In this document: positions 17,341-24,666 of the stretch, in pieces | Numbering within the stretch: the first letter of the stretch is position 1 | Layout: each line of letters opens with the position of its first letter | Source of the DNA: Clostridia bacterium | Lineage (GTDB): Bacteria > Bacillota > Clostridia > Oscillospirales > Acutalibacteraceae | Direction: 5' to 3' | DNA length: 42,473 bases | Assembly: GCA_017436915.1 (NCBI GenBank) | Contig: JAFSCE010000024.1 | Coordinates: 1-42,473 of the forward strand | Position numbers and translations under genes: made by a program | Notes under the pieces: model-generated | What the model was told of the DNA's origin: nothing | The model's database searches: none | What the model saw: the letters and a program-made list of their open reading frames with translations, nothing else

Positions 17341-19620
17341 CTATTCGATCGCATCTTGGTAAAGAATACGTATCTCTATCACCGTCCCCTTGGGAACGGC
17401 ACTTAATTTTTCAATGGATTGCGCCGTAACGACTGCCTGCCGCTGCGTGTTCAAATTATCGACCTTGTTGACCCAGCCAACAATGCTGACGTTCAGTCCC
17501 GCATCGGTGAGCAGCCCGTTCGCCTCTAACAGCGTTTTGCCCGTCACATCCGGCACGGTTATCTGCTCGGGCGGCTGCCCGTCGGTATACAGAACCACCA
17601 TGCCGTTTTTAGAAATCACCGTACCTGCCGCCGGACTTTGGGTTGTCACGGTACCACTGCCGACAAGGCGGCTGGATAACCCGACGCTTTTCAAGACAGC
17701 ACTCGCGGCCGAAGCGGTTTTACCTGTCACGTCCGGCACCGTAGTGCGCAAGGAATTCCATTCTTCCTCCGTATACTGCGGCTCAATACCCAAATAGGGC
17801 AACACGTCGGTGAAGATCTTTTGAGCAACGGGCGCGGCCAGTGTGCCGCCGTAGCGGATATAGGTCTGCGGCTCGTCAATCATCACGATCACCGCAATAC
17901 GCGGATTGTTCGCGGGCGCAAACCCGCAAAAAGAGGCAACCGCGTTCTTGCGGCCGTTTTCGGCAGCCGGCTGATCGGTTTTTTCCGAAGTTCCGGTCTT
18001 GCCGGCAACACGGTATCCCGCGACGTAGGCGTTTTTCGCACCACCGCCGTCTACCACACCCTCCAGCATGGCACACATACGCGAAGCCGTGTCGGCCGAA
18101 ATCACGCGCGTGCGTACGGTGGGGGTATGCAACACGGTTTTGGTGCCGTCTGCCGCCACACTATGACTGACAACGTACGGTGTACGGAGATTACCGTCCC
18201 CCGCCACGGCACTCACACCGGTAATCATCTGAATGGGGGTGACCTTAAAAGTCTGTCCAATAGACGAAGTTGCTACGTCCACCGCCGTAATAGCGGAAGC
18301 AGCGTGATACAACGTGGCGGTCACACGTGCTTCGCCCAACATATCAATGCCGGTGAGCGACGTAAAACCAAACCGCTCATGGTAAGTCGGAAATCGCGCC
18401 GTACCCAGCAACGAACCGATCGTCATAAACGCAGGATTGCAAGAGTGTGAGATGGCCTCTGCCAACGACTGACTGCCGTGACTGCGGGGAAACACGTGAC
18501 ATTTCATGGTGCGCACCCCTGCCATCGTATAGGTGCCGTTGCAGAAAAACTGAGATTTTTCAGAAACGAGTCCTTCCTGCAAGGCGGCGGAAGCCGTAAA
18601 GATCTTAAACACGGATCCCGGTTCATAAAACTCCGAGATCGCCTTATTTTTCCACTGCTTTTGCAGGGCGGTAAGCAGGGCATCGGATCGCTCGTCCCCC
18701 GACAGCAGCGCGATCTGCGCCGCCGTATCGGGATTTTGCAAAACGCGGGGATTATTCAGATCGTAATCCCCTTTCGTTGCCATCGCGAGCACCTCGTCGG
18801 TGCGCACATCCATCACAATGGCACACGCGCGATTGGCGGCACCGGTTTCGGCAACCGCGACCTCTAGATGATTTTCCACGATTTTTTGAACGTTTGCGTC
18901 GATGGTGAGATAAATGCTTTCTCCCTCTTCGGCATCAATCGTGGTTTCGTATTGAATCGTGTTGGGAAGCGCGTCGCCCCGCCCGTTTTTGGTGGTGATA
19001 ACCCTTCCCGCTTTCCCGGCAAGCAACTCGTTGTATTTTGCCTCCAACCCCTCCAGACCGGTGTTATCCGTTCCGGTAAAGCCGAGAACACAAGAGAGAG
19101 TACTTCCGTTTGGATATTCGCGCTTATAGTCTTGAATCACGCGAAACGCACCGGTGAGGTTTTTTTCTTTCACCCATTCAATAAAGACGGCGCGTAGCGT
19201 TTTATCTATTTTTGACTTAATGACTTCATACCGCGATCCGGTCTTTCGCGTTTGTTTTTCCAGCTTTGCCGCATCGATCTGTAAAAGTTCCGGCAGCTCT
19301 GCACAAATCGTCACGCGTGATGCTTCGTTCGGTATTTCCGACGGCATCATGATCACCGTAGCGACCTCAACGCTTTGCGCCAGAACAATGCCGTTACGAT
19401 CATAGATCGTGCCGCGTTTGTCCGAGATCACGCTGTCTGCAAGCTGCTGTTCCGATGCCAGCGTTTGCCACTGAGCATGCTCAGCAATCTGCAAGGCCGC
19501 AAGCTTGCCGCATACGGCGAGAAAGCAGACGATCATCACGGTCAATACCGCTAAGCTACGTTGCCACATCCGACGGGACGGAGCCCGCATTGAAACATCC
19601 TGTTGATGAAAGCGTTTCAT
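17341..19620 (-). CDS. spoVD: Class B penicillin-binding protein with two PASTA domains (SpoVD type by position)
   Basis: A membrane-anchored D,D-transpeptidase that cross-links peptidoglycan. The 759-residue protein has a short cytoplasmic tail, one membrane segment (about 26-48), the class B dimerisation region starting at RGTIYDRNGIVLA, and a transpeptidase domain with SVFK (Ser336, Lys339), SCN (393-395) and KTGTS (541 onward). Two PASTA repeats at the C-terminus both begin VPDVTGKT. It is the second of two tandem paralogues. In B. subtilis the order is pbpB then spoVD, so by position this is the sporulation cortex enzyme; sequence alone does not prove which of the pair does which job. 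Confidence 0.9.
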   Translation of the reverse strand: MKRFHQQDVSMRAPSRRMWQRSLAVLTVMIVCFLAVCGKLAALQIAEHAQWQTLASEQQLADSVISDKRGTIYDRNGIVLAQSVEVATVIMMPSEIPNEASRVTICAELPELLQIDAAKLEKQTRKTGSRYEVIKSKIDKTLRAVFIEWVKEKNLTGAFRVIQDYKREYPNGSTLSCVLGFTGTDNTGLEGLEAKYNELLAGKAGRVITTKNGRGDALPNTIQYETTIDAEEGESIYLTIDANVQKIVENHLEVAVAETGAANRACAIVMDVRTDEVLAMATKGDYDLNNPRVLQNPDTAAQIALLSGDERSDALLTALQKQWKNKAISEFYEPGSVFKIFTASAALQEGLVSEKSQFFCNGTYTMAGVRTMKCHVFPRSHGSQSLAEAISHSCNPAFMTIGSLLGTARFPTYHERFGFTSLTGIDMLGEARVTATLYHAASAITAVDVATSSIGQTFKVTPIQMITGVSAVAGDGNLRTPYVVSHSVAADGTKTVLHTPTVRTRVISADTASRMCAMLEGVVDGGGAKNAYVAGYRVAGKTGTSEKTDQPAAENGRKNAVASFCGFAPANNPRIAVIVMIDEPQTYIRYGGTLAAPVAQKIFTDVLPYLGIEPQYTEEEWNSLRTTVPDVTGKTASAASAVLKSVGLSSRLVGSGTVTTQSPAAGTVISKNGMVVLYTDGQPPEQITVPDVTGKTLLEANGLLTDAGLNVSIVGWVNKVDNLNTQRQAVVTAQSIEKLSAVPKGTVIEIRILYQDAIE

Positions 19621-19652
19621 AAACAGGTGTCCTCTCGTGCAAAATATGTGGA

Positions 19653-21914
19653 TTAATAAATGGTGTCCGCGTAGGTAAATTCAACGGTAATAACTGTACC
19701 TTTTGCCACGGATTTCCCCGCCGCAGCCGATTGTCGCGTGGCGGTCGGTGTACCTGCCGTAGCGCTGATACCCGACAACAGCACGTTTACGCCTGCAGCT
19801 TTGGCAATTTGGTTGACCTGCGCCACTGTACGACCGGAAAAATCAGGAACGGTGGTCATTTGGGTTTCGCTGTTATTGGTATATAGCCACACCGTACCAC
19901 CCTTCGGGATAGAGGTGCCGCTTGCGGGTATTTGTTTGAGGACCGTATCACCGCCGCCGACGGTTTGATAGGTCAGTGTAGACGCTTTTAAGGTGCTTGC
20001 CGCAGCTGAGACCGTTGCGTCCACGACGTTCGGAACGCTGCGATCCAAGCTTGCGATCTCCTCCTCGGTATAGTTCGGCTCCACGCCGAGGTACGGGAGA
20101 ATATCTTTAAGTATTTTTTTGGCGCAGGGGGCTGCAACACCGCCGCCGGATTTTAACCGTTGCGGTTCATCGACCACCACCAACACCGCAACCTGCGGGT
20201 CGTCCGCCGGGGCAAAGCCACCGAAAGAAGCGATGATCTCAACGTTTGCGTCATCCTCTTCCTCGGATTTGGTCTCGGTTTTTTCAGAAGTACCGGTCTT
20301 GCCCGCCACGCGGTAACCGGAAATATACGCATTTTTAATGGAACCGCTGCTAACGGCATTCCCCAACATGGCGCAGATGCGCTTTGAGGTGTTCTCCGAG
20401 ATCATCTGTCGTTTGACGACGGGTTCCGTGTTGGAAAGAATATTGCCGTTGCCGTCCAAGACCTTCTGCACGATATACGGTTGCATTAAATATCCGCCGT
20501 TCGCCACCGCGCACATTGCCGTTACCATCTGCAACGGCGTGACCTTAAAGGTCTGTCCGATAGAGGAGGCCGCAACGTCAACCATGCTGATTTCTTCGGG
20601 CAAGTGGTACAACCCGTTTGTGACCGCCTGCTCACCAAGCAAATCAACACCGGTTTTCGCCGTAAACCCGAATCCGGCATAGTATTTGGAAAACAACTTG
20701 GTACCAATACGCGTTCCTAACGTCATAAACGAGGGGTTGCAGGAGTTTGCGATAGCTTCCACAAAATTCTGTTGGCCGTGTCCTTTTGGGTAGACCCAAC
20801 ATTTCATATCGCGATCGGCAATATGGAAACTACCACCGCAATAAAACGGACTTTCCTCCGTAACCAAACCCTCTTCCAGGCCCATGGCAGCCGTGAAGGT
20901 CTTAAAGACCGAACCGGGCTCGTAAAAGTCGAGCGCTTTGTTGCGGTACTGCTCCAAGCGTGCCTTTACGATGGCATCGGTTTGCTCCTGCCCCGACAAC
21001 AACGCAATTTGTTCCGCCACAGTGGGATCGGAAATGGTCAAATAATCATTCGGATCGTAGTCACCCTTGGTGGACATTGCCAGGATAGCACCGGTATCCA
21101 CGTCCATCACGATCGCGCAACCACGATTGGTAGCTTCAAATTCCGTCAGCGTATCTGCCAAATATTTGTCCGTGACCTGCTGAATGTACTGGTCAACCGT
21201 CAGCACTAAACTGTTGCCGTCTGCGGCATCCACCGTATATTCGTATTGAAGCGAGGTCGGCAAGTGATCACCGTACGTGTTTTGTGCCGCCACCATGCGG
21301 CCGGGCGTGCCGGACAGCAGGTCGTCATACTGCATTTCGAGCCCTTCGCGCGCTACGTTATCTTTGCCGACGAAGCCCAGCACGCAGGACAGTGTGTTTT
21401 TAAGAGGATACTCGCGTTTATAGTCGGTAACAATACGGAACACGCCGCCAAGACTGTTTTCATTCACCCATTCAATGAAGATGTCTCCAACAGATTTGTC
21501 CACTTTGGATTTAACAACCTTATACTGCGATTCACTATCCAGCGTTTGCTGATACAGCGTCCCGCGATCCACTTCCAACATCACGGATAACTCATCCGCG
21601 ATCTTTTGGCGGGTCACCTCACGGCGAATGTTGCAAGGGGCCATGACAATAGTACACACCTCGCGCGTCAGCGCCAACACCGACATGTTGGCATCATAGA
21701 TCTGACCGCGATTAGCGGATATTTTTACATCGGCAAGTTGTTGAGCAACAGCTTGCTTTTGCCATTCGTCCTGTTCCAAAACCTGAATGCGGAACAATTG
21801 ACACACAAGAAGCACCAAGCACAGGAATGTCGCCGCGATGCAAAGCACCGTGCGCGTCCTCATAGGACGAGTCAGCCCCGTCGTCTGTGCGTGATTGCCT
21901 TGATTTGTTGACAT
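19653..21914 (-). CDS. pbpB: Class B penicillin-binding protein with two PASTA domains (FtsI/Pbp2B type by position)
   Basis: Paralogue of the next gene downstream, with the same architecture: cytoplasmic tail, one membrane segment (about 20-40), dimerisation domain (RGQIYDANMSVLA), transpeptidase domain with SVFK (Ser335, Lys338), SCN (391-393) and KTGTS (539 onward), and two PASTA-like repeats (VPNVVDAT and VPDFSGRT). Directly after ftsL, this is the expected place of the essential septal transpeptidase that works with FtsW. The ATG at 21914 is chosen for its GAGGTG site 6 nt away; an in-frame start 12 codons earlier lacks one. The product is 753 residues. The gap to the downstream paralogue is 32 nt. 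Confidence 0.9.
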   Translation of the reverse strand: MSTNQGNHAQTTGLTRPMRTRTVLCIAATFLCLVLLVCQLFRIQVLEQDEWQKQAVAQQLADVKISANRGQIYDANMSVLALTREVCTIVMAPCNIRREVTRQKIADELSVMLEVDRGTLYQQTLDSESQYKVVKSKVDKSVGDIFIEWVNENSLGGVFRIVTDYKREYPLKNTLSCVLGFVGKDNVAREGLEMQYDDLLSGTPGRMVAAQNTYGDHLPTSLQYEYTVDAADGNSLVLTVDQYIQQVTDKYLADTLTEFEATNRGCAIVMDVDTGAILAMSTKGDYDPNDYLTISDPTVAEQIALLSGQEQTDAIVKARLEQYRNKALDFYEPGSVFKTFTAAMGLEEGLVTEESPFYCGGSFHIADRDMKCWVYPKGHGQQNFVEAIANSCNPSFMTLGTRIGTKLFSKYYAGFGFTAKTGVDLLGEQAVTNGLYHLPEEISMVDVAASSIGQTFKVTPLQMVTAMCAVANGGYLMQPYIVQKVLDGNGNILSNTEPVVKRQMISENTSKRICAMLGNAVSSGSIKNAYISGYRVAGKTGTSEKTETKSEEEDDANVEIIASFGGFAPADDPQVAVLVVVDEPQRLKSGGGVAAPCAKKILKDILPYLGVEPNYTEEEIASLDRSVPNVVDATVSAAASTLKASTLTYQTVGGGDTVLKQIPASGTSIPKGGTVWLYTNNSETQMTTVPDFSGRTVAQVNQIAKAAGVNVLLSGISATAGTPTATRQSAAAGKSVAKGTVITVEFTYADTIY

Positions 21915-21941
21915 CCCGTTCACCTCGCTTTGATAAGAAAA

Positions 21942-22013
21942 GAGAGTCAAGACGCTACCATCCCAACTCTCACCGTCCGAGGCTTCTTCTATAAATATAC
22001 GGAAGATTCCTCG
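21942..22013 (-). other. Two hairpins in the ftsL-pbpB intercistronic leader
   Basis: The 112-nt gap between ftsL and pbpB can form two structures on the minus-strand mRNA. The first pairs 22002-22013 with 21978-21989 (10 of 12 pairs, 12-nt loop). The second is a 6-bp stem, GAGAGT/ACTCTC (21966-21971 with 21942-21947), followed by TTTTCTT and then the pbpB ribosome site. Every other gap in this cluster is short or absent. An attenuator or a processing site is possible. Confidence 0.35.
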
Positions 22014-22026
22014 ATATAGAACTCGT

Positions 22027-22491
22027 CTATTGCAGCCACACCGTCAGGGTGTTCCAGACAGTGGCCCAAAATCCCTCGCCGTCATCAGTCGATTCCGGTG
22101 TGACCGGAGTGACCGTGATATAGTCGATCTGACCGGATTCTACCTGACGAAGTCCTGCGCTCTCTGCGTATTCCTCTACGCTCTGCGCCGACGTTTGAGC
22201 GGCAAGTTCGCTTTCAAGCCGTTTTGCCTCGCCCACCGCCTCACTGAGCGTTGTTTCTGCACGGCTGATGGCGCTGTTGAGCTCCGTCAAACGGACCTGA
22301 CTCGATATCATGAAACCGATCACCAAAAGCACCGCGCCGGAAACTGCCGCCGTGACAACCGTGTTGAGCAGTTTTTGCAAGCGAGCACGGCGCTTATCCG
22401 CTTTTGTCGCTTTTTTGCCGGGGAGAGCCCTGATCTTCGCCTTCGGCTCGTACATGGATAAATCGTATGCTTCGGATCCGTAAGTTGCCAT
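22027..22491 (-). CDS. ftsL: FtsL-like divisome protein
   Basis: A 154-residue bitopic membrane protein in the ftsL position between rsmH and the septal PBP. It has a basic cytoplasmic tail of about 40 residues rich in Lys/Arg, one membrane segment (about 42-63), then a periseptal coiled coil (about 65-100) and a C-terminal tail with Pro/Thr and a hydrophobic end. FtsL proteins are poorly conserved, so the call rests on topology and position. It should pair with an FtsB/DivIC partner and FtsQ to activate FtsW-PBP. The ribosome site is AAAGGAGAGAG. Confidence 0.85.
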   Translation of the reverse strand: MATYGSEAYDLSMYEPKAKIRALPGKKATKADKRRARLQKLLNTVVTAAVSGAVLLVIGFMISSQVRLTELNSAISRAETTLSEAVGEAKRLESELAAQTSAQSVEEYAESAGLRQVESGQIDYITVTPVTPESTDDGEGFWATVWNTLTVWLQ

Positions 22492-22518
22492 CTTGCTCTC
22501 TCCTTTCTAACTAACTCT

Positions 22519-23472
22519 TTATACGTATCGCTCGTGGAGCTTTTCAATGCAACGCAGCTTTGCACTGCGGCTGCGAGGATTCATTTCTAATTCCTCTGTA
22601 GAGGCCTCAATCGGTTTTTTCGTCACAAGCCGCCCTGCAGGTGTGCGCCCGCAAACGCAAACCGGAAATTCCGGCGGGCATTCACAGCCCTTGCAAAACG
22701 AGGCAAAGCGCTGTTTGACGATTCGGTCTTCTAACGAATGAAAGGTAATAACCGCCAAACGGCCACCTTCCCGCAAACTATCAAACGCAATGTCCAGCGC
22801 CTCGGACAAACAATCCAGCTCGGCGTTCACGGCAATTCTAAGCGCCTGGAACACCTTGCGAGCAGGATGCCCGTCCCGCCTCACCGCCGCCGGAACCGCA
22901 CCCTTGATAATCTCAGCAAGTTGAACGGTAGTTTCGATCGGCTGTTCCAACCGCGCCGCCACAATCGCGCGCGCAATGGGGCGGGAAAACTTTTCTTCAC
23001 CAAAACGGAAGAAAATATCCGCAAGCTCTTGTTCGGAAAGCTCTTTAATCAGATCTGCCGCGGTTGTACCCTCTTGACTCATGCGCATATCAAGCGGTGC
23101 ATCGGTATGATACGAAAATCCGCGTTCGGGTTCATCCAACTGGTGAGAGGAAACGCCAATGTCCAACAAGATGCCATCCACGCAGTCAATCTGCTGCTCA
23201 CGCAGCACCTCGTCCATGTATCGAAAATTGCGCCGTACCACGGTTGCCGGTAAGCCGGCGAGTCGTTCGGACGCCGCCTTGATCGCATCCGGATCCTGAT
23301 CCAGCGAGATCAACCGCCCGCTCTCAAGTTGCGAGGCGATAAGGAACGAATGCCCGCCGCCGCCTGCCGTACCGTCGAGGTAAATGCCGTTTGATCGGAC
23401 ATTTAAAGCCCCTATCGTTTCTTCCGGTAACACCGGCAAGTGATACTCACCGATTGGTTGTGTCCCTTTCAT
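22519..23472 (-). CDS. rsmH: 16S rRNA (cytosine-1402-N4)-methyltransferase RsmH
   Basis: RsmH (MraW) methylates N4 of C1402 in 16S rRNA, in the ribosomal P site, with S-adenosylmethionine. The 317-residue protein begins with the HLPVLPEETI segment. It then carries the SAM-binding loop DGTAGGGGHSF, the LLDIGVSSHQLDEPERGFSY signature, and the C-terminal AVITFHSLEDRIVKQ motif. The ATG at 23472 lies one base after the mraZ stop codon, with no good ribosome site of its own, so it is probably translated by coupling to mraZ. The frame stays open upstream into mraZ, but that extension has no support. Confidence 0.96.
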   Translation of the reverse strand: MKGTQPIGEYHLPVLPEETIGALNVRSNGIYLDGTAGGGGHSFLIASQLESGRLISLDQDPDAIKAASERLAGLPATVVRRNFRYMDEVLREQQIDCVDGILLDIGVSSHQLDEPERGFSYHTDAPLDMRMSQEGTTAADLIKELSEQELADIFFRFGEEKFSRPIARAIVAARLEQPIETTVQLAEIIKGAVPAAVRRDGHPARKVFQALRIAVNAELDCLSEALDIAFDSLREGGRLAVITFHSLEDRIVKQRFASFCKGCECPPEFPVCVCGRTPAGRLVTKKPIEASTEELEMNPRSRSAKLRCIEKLHERYV

Positions 23473-23473
23473 A

Positions 23474-23893
23474 TCAGAAGCCCAACTCGGCGAATTCCGC
23501 CTCAACTTCTTCGGATGTCATGCTTTCAATATCCGCTTCATAGGCCGCAGGACTCCACACTTCAGCGCGGTTGCCGGCGCCGATCACCAGCGCCTCTTTT
23601 TCAAGCCCCGCATACTCCAGCAGATGACGGGGAAGCAAGATACGACCCTGTGCATCCACTTGCACATCAACGGCATTTGCCGATAAGTACCGTTGCAGCT
23701 TGCGCGCCTGCGTCATGGGCTTTTGTGCAAGCCCTTCCTGTAACTTTTCCCATTCATCCATCGAATACAGGCAAACGCAATGATCCATGACAGCCGCGGC
23801 AATAAACAAACTGCCCAGCTTGTCACGCAACTTGGCAGGTACAAACAACCGGCCTTTTGCGTCGATATTATGTTGGAATCTTCCGTATAACAT
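23474..23893 (-). CDS. mraZ: Transcriptional regulator MraZ
   Basis: MraZ is the ring-forming DNA-binding regulator that heads the dcw cluster and represses it in the bacteria studied. The protein is 139 residues with two AbrB-like halves, each bearing the diagnostic motif: DAKGRLFVPAKLRD near the N-terminus and DAQGRILLPRHLLE in the middle. It starts at an ATG with a GGAG site. It is first in the operon, and its own leader carries GTGG repeats of the type MraZ binds, suggesting autoregulation. The acidic C-terminal tail (MTSEEVEAEFAEL) is slightly longer than the core needs. Confidence 0.96.
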   Translation of the reverse strand: MLYGRFQHNIDAKGRLFVPAKLRDKLGSLFIAAAVMDHCVCLYSMDEWEKLQEGLAQKPMTQARKLQRYLSANAVDVQVDAQGRILLPRHLLEYAGLEKEALVIGAGNRAEVWSPAAYEADIESMTSEEVEAEFAELGF

Positions 23894-23923
23894 CCTGCAT
23901 TCTCCATTTATATTTTGAGCAAT

Positions 23924-23953
23924 TGTGGAAAACTCGGTGGAAAATGTGGAAAA
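23924..23953 (-). promoter_or_regulatory. Cluster of three DnaA-box-like 9-mers in the mraZ leader
   Basis: On the minus strand TTTTCCACA occurs at 23945-23953 and 23924-23932, and TTTTCCACC at 23936-23944. The first two fit the DnaA-box consensus TTWTNCACA exactly; the third differs in the last base. They lie in the mraZ 5' leader. The same bases read on plus are GTGGAAAA three times, so MraZ is an alternative binder. Confidence 0.4.
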
Positions 23954-23980
23954 TCACCACTTTGCACCACTTTGCACCAC
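23951..23980 (-). promoter_or_regulatory. MraZ-box-like direct repeats at the mraZ transcription start
   Basis: Read on minus, GTGGTGCAAA (23971-23980), GTGGTGCAAA (23961-23970) and GTGGTGATTT (23951-23960) are three head-to-tail units with an exact 10-bp period. Known MraZ sites are repeated GTGG/TGGG cores spaced about one helical turn (E. coli) or AAAGTGG-type repeats (Mycoplasma). They begin about 10 bp after the -10 box, a position suited to repression. Confidence 0.7.
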
Positions 23981-23989
23981 AGTGACTAT

Positions 23990-24018
23990 ATTATACCCCC
24001 TTTTACAGAAAAAATCAA
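23990..24018 (-). promoter_or_regulatory. Sigma-A promoter of the dcw operon (mraZ)
   Basis: TTGATT (24013-24018), a 17-bp spacer and a perfect TATAAT (23990-23995) on minus. The expected start near 23983 gives a leader of about 90 nt to the mraZ ATG. Between this promoter and the terminator at 24158 (about 140 bp) I see nothing else. Confidence 0.78.
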
Positions 24019-24157
24019 CCCATTTATACGAATTTGTATCACTTTTTTCGGCATACAAAAACTGGTATTTACGGTTTCGGTAAGCGCCGCAAAACCACAA
24101 TATTTGCGATACGATTACCCGCCTCACAGACAGAATCGGTCTTTCGTAAAAGCAACA

Positions 24158-24195
24158 AAAAGGGCTACCCGATCATGTGATCGGGTAGCCCTTTT
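24158..24195 (-). terminator. Terminator of the small membrane protein gene
   Basis: An 18-bp perfect stem (24158-24175 with 24178-24195) carries T runs on both ends. It follows the stop of the minus-strand gene at 24215 by about 20 nt and insulates the dcw promoter from upstream transcription. Confidence 0.9.
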
Positions 24196-24214
24196 ACAAC
24201 AAAGCAGAATCGTG

Positions 24215-24553
24215 TTATGCACAACGTCCCACCGACGCGGTTTGGAGTTCTGCGGTCATATCATACGCCACACGGCGCCACACCTCGCGGCGGCGACGGC
24301 GATTGCGCACCACGGCCGCATCGCGCTTCATTGACAGCGCGCAGCAGGAAAGCACCGTCAAGCGGCACAACATCAAAATAACGGTCAGCACAGGGTATTC
24401 CCCCATCGCCAAAACGCCGCACATAGCAAGTTCCATAGCTGCCATCGACAGCGGAATCCACGCCATGCGACGGGTGACCGTGCATTTGGCGGCTACCATC
24501 ATATATAAACTTACCGCACCAAATACGGCGGCTGTAACAACACTAAAGATCAT
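24215..24553 (-). CDS. Small membrane protein, function unknown, possibly SOS-controlled
   Basis: A 112-residue protein not recognised as a named family. Three hydrophobic segments (about 3-22, 31-49 and 53-73) are followed by a strongly basic stretch (RNRRRRREVWRR) and a short soluble tail. By the positive-inside rule the tail is cytoplasmic. The ATG at 24553 has an AAGGGAG site 8 nt upstream; the frame is open further, but the promoter (24611-24639) lies inside that extension. It has its own promoter between two LexA-like boxes and its own terminator, and sits between folD and the dcw operon. A DNA-damage-induced division inhibitor (analogous to YneA or SidA) is an inference from regulation and position only. 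Confidence 0.72.
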   Translation of the reverse strand: MIFSVVTAAVFGAVSLYMMVAAKCTVTRRMAWIPLSMAAMELAMCGVLAMGEYPVLTVILMLCRLTVLSCCALSMKRDAAVVRNRRRRREVWRRVAYDMTAELQTASVGRCA

Positions 24554-24587
24554 ATCGAAAACTCCCTTTTTCGCTGTTCGCAAAAAC

Positions 24588-24661
24588 CGAACATTTGTTT
24601 CTTTAATGTCATTATAACAGCCCGATTTGCAAAAGTCAACCAAAAAACGAAAATTTGTTCG
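24588..24661 (-). promoter_or_regulatory. Two LexA (SOS)-type boxes flanking a promoter
   Basis: CGAACATTTGTTTC (24588-24601) and CGAAAATTTGTTCG (24648-24661), read on plus, are exactly 60 bp apart. They match the Gram-positive LexA site CGAAC-N4-GTTCG at 8 and 9 of its 10 fixed positions. One covers the predicted transcription start; the other lies just upstream of the -35. A further GTTCG half-site sits at 24576-24580. Confidence 0.5.
24611..24639 (-). promoter_or_regulatory. Sigma-A promoter of the small membrane protein gene
   Basis: TTGACT (24634-24639), a 17-bp spacer and a perfect TATAAT (24611-24616) on minus, placed between the folD stop and the gene starting at 24553. The predicted start is near 24604, directly at a LexA-like box. 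Confidence 0.82.
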
Positions 24662-24666
24662 GTTTT

